From: an uncultured Lachnospiraceae bacterium
GTDB taxonomy: Bacteria; Bacillota; Clostridia; Lachnospirales; Lachnospiraceae
Assembly (NCBI GenBank): GCA_947626775.1
Contig: CANQTL010000008.1
Span: 34,206-98,205, forward strand
Direction of reading: 5' to 3'
Length of the DNA: 64,000 nucleotides
Part shown: positions 60,230 to 64,000 of the stretch, piece after piece
How the letters are laid out: every line of letters starts with the position of its first letter
Numbering within the stretch: the stretch's first letter is position 1
Made by a program: the position numbers and the translations under genes
The notes under the pieces: model-generated
Told to the model about the DNA's origin: nothing
The model's input: the letters and a program-made list of their open reading frames with translations, nothing else
Databases searched by the model: none

Positions 60230-61519
60230 ATGTCCGTTGATACTCTGGTGTCATTCCTGTTGTTGATGATAGAAGCCTATGGAAGCATCTATTTTTTTAA
60301 TACGTTTTTACGGCAGAAAAACAACAAACTTCAAAAGTACCGATTCCCTTTTCTGATTGTCTGCATGGCGGTAGGGGCGTTTCTCGGAAAGTGGATCGGA
60401 GGATGGAAAGTGCTGCTTATCATGATGGCGTATGTTTTTTTGTGCCTGATCTTTTATAAGGCTGCATTTGTGCAGAGCGTTTTCTTCTCTGTGCTGAACT
60501 ATGGTATGCTGATCGGGATCGAATACCTGAGCATTTCCGCAATGGACTGGCATCTGCTTTTTGTAAAGTCGGCGGGAGAAAACCAGGCGGAGGCGTATTT
60601 GCTGATCCTGCTGTCGAGGATATTATGGATCGTGGCGCTTCTGGTGCTACGAAAGCTCAGGCGGCAGAGGGAGGAAGATGATCTGCTGACCAATAGGGAG
60701 TGGGCTACGCTCAGCGTGATCCCGATGATCACAATATGCGCTATCCTTGCCATGCTGTACTGTTATACGGGAAATGAACAGATACAATCTCTTTATCTTT
60801 TTTTGTCAATGGGGCTGGCAGTCATTGATCTGGTTGTCCTGCAATTGATGCAGAAGATTTTAGAAAAAGAAAAAGCGCTCCGGCTCAGCGCCCTTGTCAA
60901 TCAGAACCAGAGAAACCAGCTTGCTGTCTATGAGGATGGGAACAAATTGCAGGAACAGCAGCAGAGGAAAATGCATGATTACAAAAACCAGTTGTCAACC
61001 ATACAGACGCTGCTGAAGGGTGGGGATTACCAGACTGCGCTCCTGTTTACGGAAAAGCTGACAGAGAGTATTTCTGTGAATCTGTCTGCGATCAATACAG
61101 GTCATGCGGTTGTAAATGCAGTCCTAAACCAGAAATACAGAAGTGCAAAAGAGAAAAATATCTCCATGAGCCTGAAAGTGGGCGATCTGAAAGAATTGAA
61201 GATGCGGGAGGAAGATATTGTGATCGTGCTGGGCAACTTGCTGGACAATGCCATAGTGGAGTGTGAGAGGGCGATTGCAGGCGGGGCAAAGGGAGCCGTC
61301 ATCTTTTTGAAGATGGCATTTGAAGATGGACATCTGATTTTGTCCGTCAAAAACCCGGTTCTGGAAAAGGTAAAGATTGAGGATAATACCGTCCAAAAGA
61401 AATATACAGACGGTCACGGGATCGGGCTGTTGAATGTAAAGGCTGTGGTGGAGAAGTATCAAGGCGATATGGCGCTTGACTGTGACAGTAAAGAGTTTCG
61501 GGTGGCAATTATGTTGTAG
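60230..61519 (+). CDS. AgrC-like GHKL sensor histidine kinase, partner of regulator 3
   Basis: A 429-residue protein with about six transmembrane helices in residues 1-205. A helical linker follows, then the H region QQRKMHDYKNQLSTIQTLLKGGDY, the N-box IVIVLGNLLDNAIVECERA and the G-box YTDGHGIGLLNVKAVVEKY. This is the AgrC/ComD layout. The ligand is unknown; no peptide gene is adjacent, although the GG-leader peptide at 45 kb is in the same window. Confidence 0.93.
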   Translation: MSVDTLVSFLLLMIEAYGSIYFFNTFLRQKNNKLQKYRFPFLIVCMAVGAFLGKWIGGWKVLLIMMAYVFLCLIFYKAAFVQSVFFSVLNYGMLIGIEYLSISAMDWHLLFVKSAGENQAEAYLLILLSRILWIVALLVLRKLRRQREEDDLLTNREWATLSVIPMITICAILAMLYCYTGNEQIQSLYLFLSMGLAVIDLVVLQLMQKILEKEKALRLSALVNQNQRNQLAVYEDGNKLQEQQQRKMHDYKNQLSTIQTLLKGGDYQTALLFTEKLTESISVNLSAINTGHAVVNAVLNQKYRSAKEKNISMSLKVGDLKELKMREEDIVIVLGNLLDNAIVECERAIAGGAKGAVIFLKMAFEDGHLILSVKNPVLEKVKIEDNTVQKKYTDGHGIGLLNVKAVVEKYQGDMALDCDSKEFRVAIML

Positions 61520-61530
61520 TGATAGTCATT

Positions 61531-61595
61531 CGGTGTCAAAAATGGGAATCTGGTGTAAGTGGGATATATTTTTCAGAAAAGGCGGACGATAGATT
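61531..61595 (+). promoter_or_regulatory. Candidate LytTR-type repeats before the 61641 gene
   Basis: CGGTGTCAAAA (from 61531) and TGGTGTAAGTG (from 61551) are 20 bp apart, with TAGATT (61590-61595) about 30 bp downstream. The boxes closely resemble those at 59404-59429. Confidence 0.5.
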
Positions 61596-61640
61596 TCATA
61601 GAATCGGGATTTCAAATCAACACGGCAGGAGGAAAAGAGT

Positions 61641-62708
61641 ATGTCAACAATTATCAATGATTATAGCCAGTTTTACAGAGGAATGGAGAGCCTTAAAAAC
61701 TATAGCTCCAATGATTCTCTGAAAAAGGACACCTTAGTGCGGTATGAATTTAATACTCACGATGAACAAGGAAATAAGATTATGGATAAAATGTCCAGGG
61801 AAGAAACCATACAGGCAATGAAAGCTATTCGTGAGCAGTATGGGGACAATGTGATTGTGGAATTTTCAGGGGATGGAATGGCGGCTTTGGTAGAGAGCAG
61901 GAAAGGCTCGGCAAAAGGGAACTTATCTGAAAATGCGGCAGCGGTAAAAAATGCGGATTTTCAGAAAGAAATTGTGCAGATTGACAAATCTGCCGATTAT
62001 CTCCCGGCATATTCCGGAATGTATGATGCAGACAAAGCAGTTGCAGCCGCAGTAGAGAATTGCAGTAAAGAGGAACAGGCATTTGTATATGGCATCATCC
62101 GTCAGAATTTTCTTGTGGAGAATAACGGTTCTGTAACCGAAGAAGAACGGCAGGCAAATATTGCATTGGGAATGAAGAAAGCAGAATACGCAGCAAAAAA
62201 CTTCATATCGGAAGATAACAGAAAAGCGTTTCTGGAAGCAATGGAGTCTATCGCACAATTAGCAAGCGCCGGAGAAGCAGACAGTAATGGAAATATGGAT
62301 TATGGTGTAAAAAAAGGAAATTATTTAGGTCATGGAAGTAACATGGTCTATACGACAGACGCAGTCGATGTGATGAGAACAATGGATAGCAACGCATATA
62401 CAGAGTATCAGAAAATCCGTAATGAGGGCGATGGGATGAACTCTTTGAAGTATTTGACAAATTGGTATGCAAACGCCGTAAAGAAAAGCCCAACTATGAT
62501 TGAAGAATATGAGAAACAATCAGATGAATATATCGAGAAAAATGTAAAAAAACAAAAATTGGATCAGACATTTGCCGATATAAAGACAGAAAGTAAAGAT
62601 GCTTTTTCCGAGAGCCTAAAAGCCTTTCAGACAAAGCATCCGGGGCTTTTCTCGTCTATCATAAACAGAGAATTGGCTTCAAAGTTTTGGAGCCTTTCAG
62701 AACAGTAG
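61641..62708 (+). CDS. Protein of unknown function downstream of two-component system 3
   Basis: A 355-residue soluble-looking protein with no signal peptide or membrane helix. The N-terminus (STIINDYSQFYRGMESLKNYSSNDSLKK) and following helices recall proteins secreted without a signal, but I recognise no family. The region after residue 120 is helical (EEQAFVYGIIRQNFLVENN; RKAFLEAMESIAQLASAG). AGGAGG precedes ATG 61641. The AT-rich composition and upstream repeats place it as a likely target of regulator 3. Confidence 0.75.
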   Translation: MSTIINDYSQFYRGMESLKNYSSNDSLKKDTLVRYEFNTHDEQGNKIMDKMSREETIQAMKAIREQYGDNVIVEFSGDGMAALVESRKGSAKGNLSENAAAVKNADFQKEIVQIDKSADYLPAYSGMYDADKAVAAAVENCSKEEQAFVYGIIRQNFLVENNGSVTEEERQANIALGMKKAEYAAKNFISEDNRKAFLEAMESIAQLASAGEADSNGNMDYGVKKGNYLGHGSNMVYTTDAVDVMRTMDSNAYTEYQKIRNEGDGMNSLKYLTNWYANAVKKSPTMIEEYEKQSDEYIEKNVKKQKLDQTFADIKTESKDAFSESLKAFQTKHPGLFSSIINRELASKFWSLSEQ

Positions 62709-62820
62709 CCTGTCACATTTGGATAAGAATATGAATATCAATTTTCTTACAAAAGTTAGAAAACTACTGTTAGATGTCCCATAAGCAGCTATCGGCCGAG
62801 GTGCATTGAGAGAGGATAAA

Positions 62821-63399
62821 ATGGAAATAAACATATCAAATAACATCCTGGGGAGGATATCCGGTAGTCTAAATAACGGTATTTCAAAAGTTCCCTCAAA
62901 GAGTAAATGGGAATTGACAGACTCTTTGAAAGATAGGATCGTTGAACTGGCAAGAGAAGATGCACAGAGCGACATATATATGGGGACTAAATTTATGGCT
63001 CTGCGGAGGGCAGAGGTTCGCAAGGTGGCTCCGGACAGAGCTGCCCTGATGAGAGTGTTCAATCCCGAAAGATCAGCCAATATGAAAGAAATTCGAGAAG
63101 CAGATGAGCGCCGTTGGCATATGCTGTTTGGATTGCCGTATGAAGCGGAATACGGGGTTGAAAAAAACGGTGATTCCACGCATATATATAATGAGAACGG
63201 CGAGGAGATTCTTACCTATACTCCCGGCGTCGGATGGCATGAGAAAGAGACTCAGACAGAATCAAAAGTACATTCTGCATTAAAATCTGCATACTATGAA
63301 GCGTTTCATGAGGCAAGGAAATCGTTAAAAGCCGGAATGGGTACTGCGCCGGAAAATGACAGCGGTATATGGCAGAGCGGTTTTGATATGAAAGCATAG
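62821..63399 (+). CDS. Protein of unknown function, accessory
   Basis: A 192-residue soluble protein. MEINISNNILGRISGSLNNGISK, then a basic helical region (LREDAQSDIYMG-like; ALRRAEVRKVAPDRAALMRVFNPE) and WHMLFGLPYEAEYGVEKNGDSTHIYNENGEEILTYTPGVGWHEKET. No family recognised. AGAGG precedes ATG 62821. The short Asn/Ile-rich start and lack of signal peptide resemble the preceding gene, and the two may work together. Confidence 0.72.
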   Translation: MEINISNNILGRISGSLNNGISKVPSKSKWELTDSLKDRIVELAREDAQSDIYMGTKFMALRRAEVRKVAPDRAALMRVFNPERSANMKEIREADERRWHMLFGLPYEAEYGVEKNGDSTHIYNENGEEILTYTPGVGWHEKETQTESKVHSALKSAYYEAFHEARKSLKAGMGTAPENDSGIWQSGFDMKA

Positions 63400-63414
63400 A
63401 ATTTTGATATCATC

Positions 63415-63447
63415 AAAGCGTATAGAGTAAAATCTGTGCGCTTTTTT
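63415..63447 (+). terminator. Weak terminator after the 62821 gene
   Basis: AAAGCG (63415-63420) pairs with CGCTTT (63439-63444) across an 18-nt loop, then TTT. Confidence 0.45.
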
Positions 63448-63518
63448 GTCAGACATTTACAGCGTCAGTGCAGGAAGGAGAGAAAGAAATTTAAGCCTTT
63501 TAGTATAGTAGAAAACGG

Positions 63519-63547
63519 TTGCAGTGTAATGTTGGAAATGGTATATT
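63519..63547 (+). promoter_or_regulatory. Promoter of the toxin gene
   Basis: TTGCAG (63519-63524), 17 bp, TATATT (63542-63547). The leader of about 110 nt contains CAGCCTCCTAG (63593-63603), complementary to the AAGGAGG ribosome site (63646-63652), and the hairpin CATCAGCA..TGCTGATG (63612-63636). Both could block translation, as is usual for type I toxins. Confidence 0.6.
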
Positions 63548-63660
63548 GATAACGTGGCGAGAGCCATAGGAAAGTGCCCATGACAGGGTGGCAGCCTCCT
63601 AGTCTATTCAGGCATCAGCAGTTTTATATTGCTGATGTACATAGGAAGGAGGTGGCGCGT

Positions 63661-63780
63661 ATGACAGTCTATGAAGCCTTCGGGCTTATACTGGATGTGA
63701 TCAGTTTATTGATCTCGCTAAGTATGCTGGTTATTGCGTTGCTCACCTTTCTCCGAGAGAGAAAGAAGCATAAAAAATAA
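63661..63780 (+). CDS. Holin-like type I toxin peptide (Hol_Tox-like)
   Basis: A 39-residue peptide starting MTVYEAFGLILDVISLL, one transmembrane helix (about residues 8-30), and a basic tail RERKKHKK. The MTxYEA start, single helix and charged end are typical of the putative holin-like toxins related to TxpA. AAGGAGG lies 8 nt before ATG 63661. The antisense RNA terminator overlaps the stop codon. In known systems the peptide damages the membrane when the antisense RNA is lost. Confidence 0.78.
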   Translation: MTVYEAFGLILDVISLLISLSMLVIALLTFLRERKKHKK

Positions 63781-63874
63781 GCCCCGCTGTCTGCCAACAG
63801 AGGGGCGGTGTCCGTAAGGACACTTAACTTAGTATTGTGAGGCATCCACTTTGGAGTGGGTGCTTTCCTTTTGT
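63772..63874 (-). ncRNA. Antisense RNA antitoxin (RatA-like), about 100 nt
   Basis: A minus-strand promoter (63908-63881) predicts a start near 63874. The RNA folds into GCACCCACT..AGTGGATGC, GTGTCC..GGACAC and a terminator stem GCCCC-CTGT / ACAG-GGGGC (63806-63781) followed by TTATTTTTTA. It is complementary to the 3' UTR and last codons of the toxin message. Confidence 0.72.
63841..63872 (+). terminator. Terminator of the toxin message
   Basis: GCATCCACT-TTGG-AGTGGGTGC (63842-63863), followed by TTTCCTTTT. The same hairpin forms the 5' end of the antisense RNA. Confidence 0.65.
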
Positions 63875-63880
63875 ATCTTC

Positions 63881-63908
63881 ATTATAGCAGACAGATCCGA
63901 GAAGTCAA
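63881..63908 (-). promoter_or_regulatory. Promoter of the antisense RNA
   Basis: On the minus strand TTGACT (63908-63903), 16 bp, TATAAT (63886-63881), the strongest -10 in the tail region. I see nothing further in 63909-64000. Confidence 0.7.
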
Positions 63909-64000
63909 TAGGCGGTTATCCTGGGATAGCGTAAGTTTATTGTAGGAATAAGGCAGACAGAGTAGCCCCTTGATCTGGCCAGACTTATTGACCATCTTTA

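Overview
The window looks like a chromosomal segment of a GC-rich gut Firmicute, most likely Lachnospiraceae (Clostridia). The grounds are the large Bacillus/Clostridia-type SRP RNA with an Alu domain, near-consensus AGGAGG ribosome sites and TTGACA-17-TATAAT promoters, split transketolase genes, an MsmK-type ATPase next to a CdaR regulator, and several GHKL/LytTR two-component genes. No rRNA, tRNA, IS element, phage gene or CRISPR array was seen. The genus was not resolved.

Layout: 1-3.2 kb holds the end of a MarR-like regulator, a DUF885 metallohydrolase and a diguanylate cyclase. 3.4-15.1 kb is a pentose (L-arabinose) locus: YtfQ-like lipoprotein, ATPase, two permeases, then araA, an FGGY kinase, araD, split transketolase and rpe, closed by a strong terminator. 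15.1-17.4 kb is a BlaI/M56 sensor pair with dyad operators. 17.4-26.3 kb is mixed: XRE regulator, cytoplasmic GH9 glycosidase, methionine aminopeptidase, coiled-coil membrane protein, MetRS, lipase-like hydrolase, D-lactate dehydrogenase-like protein. 26.4-34.2 kb is a signalling block (dual-receiver protein, PocR hybrid kinase, GNAT, HD-GYP, YesL-like, GGDEF). 34.3-37.3 kb is copper homeostasis (CsoR, and CopA carrying a CopZ-like tail that has its own ribosome site). 37.5-41.1 kb has the shared sugar ATPase, CdaR, an unknown protein and SRP RNA.

From 41 to 62 kb the window is dominated by LytTR regulators, AgrC-like kinases and their probable targets. I found seven pairs of short direct repeats (period 20-21 bp), each about 26-31 bp upstream of a -10 box. 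They precede a cell-surface 5'-nucleotidase plus a GG-leader peptide gene, a STAS/ATPase/membrane protein/PP2C partner-switching operon, two small membrane proteins, a lipoprotein, an agr-like two-component operon and an unknown protein. Two of the pairs lie between a LytTR regulator and its divergent target operon with identical geometry. This repeat-defined regulon with its peptide is the best candidate for an undescribed system here. Between these genes lie an AAA/DUF4143 ATPase and a YhaO/YhaN (SbcD/SbcC-like) pair.

The last 4.5 kb is visibly AT-richer accessory DNA. It ends in a type I toxin-antitoxin locus: a 39-residue Hol_Tox-like peptide with a convergent antisense RNA.
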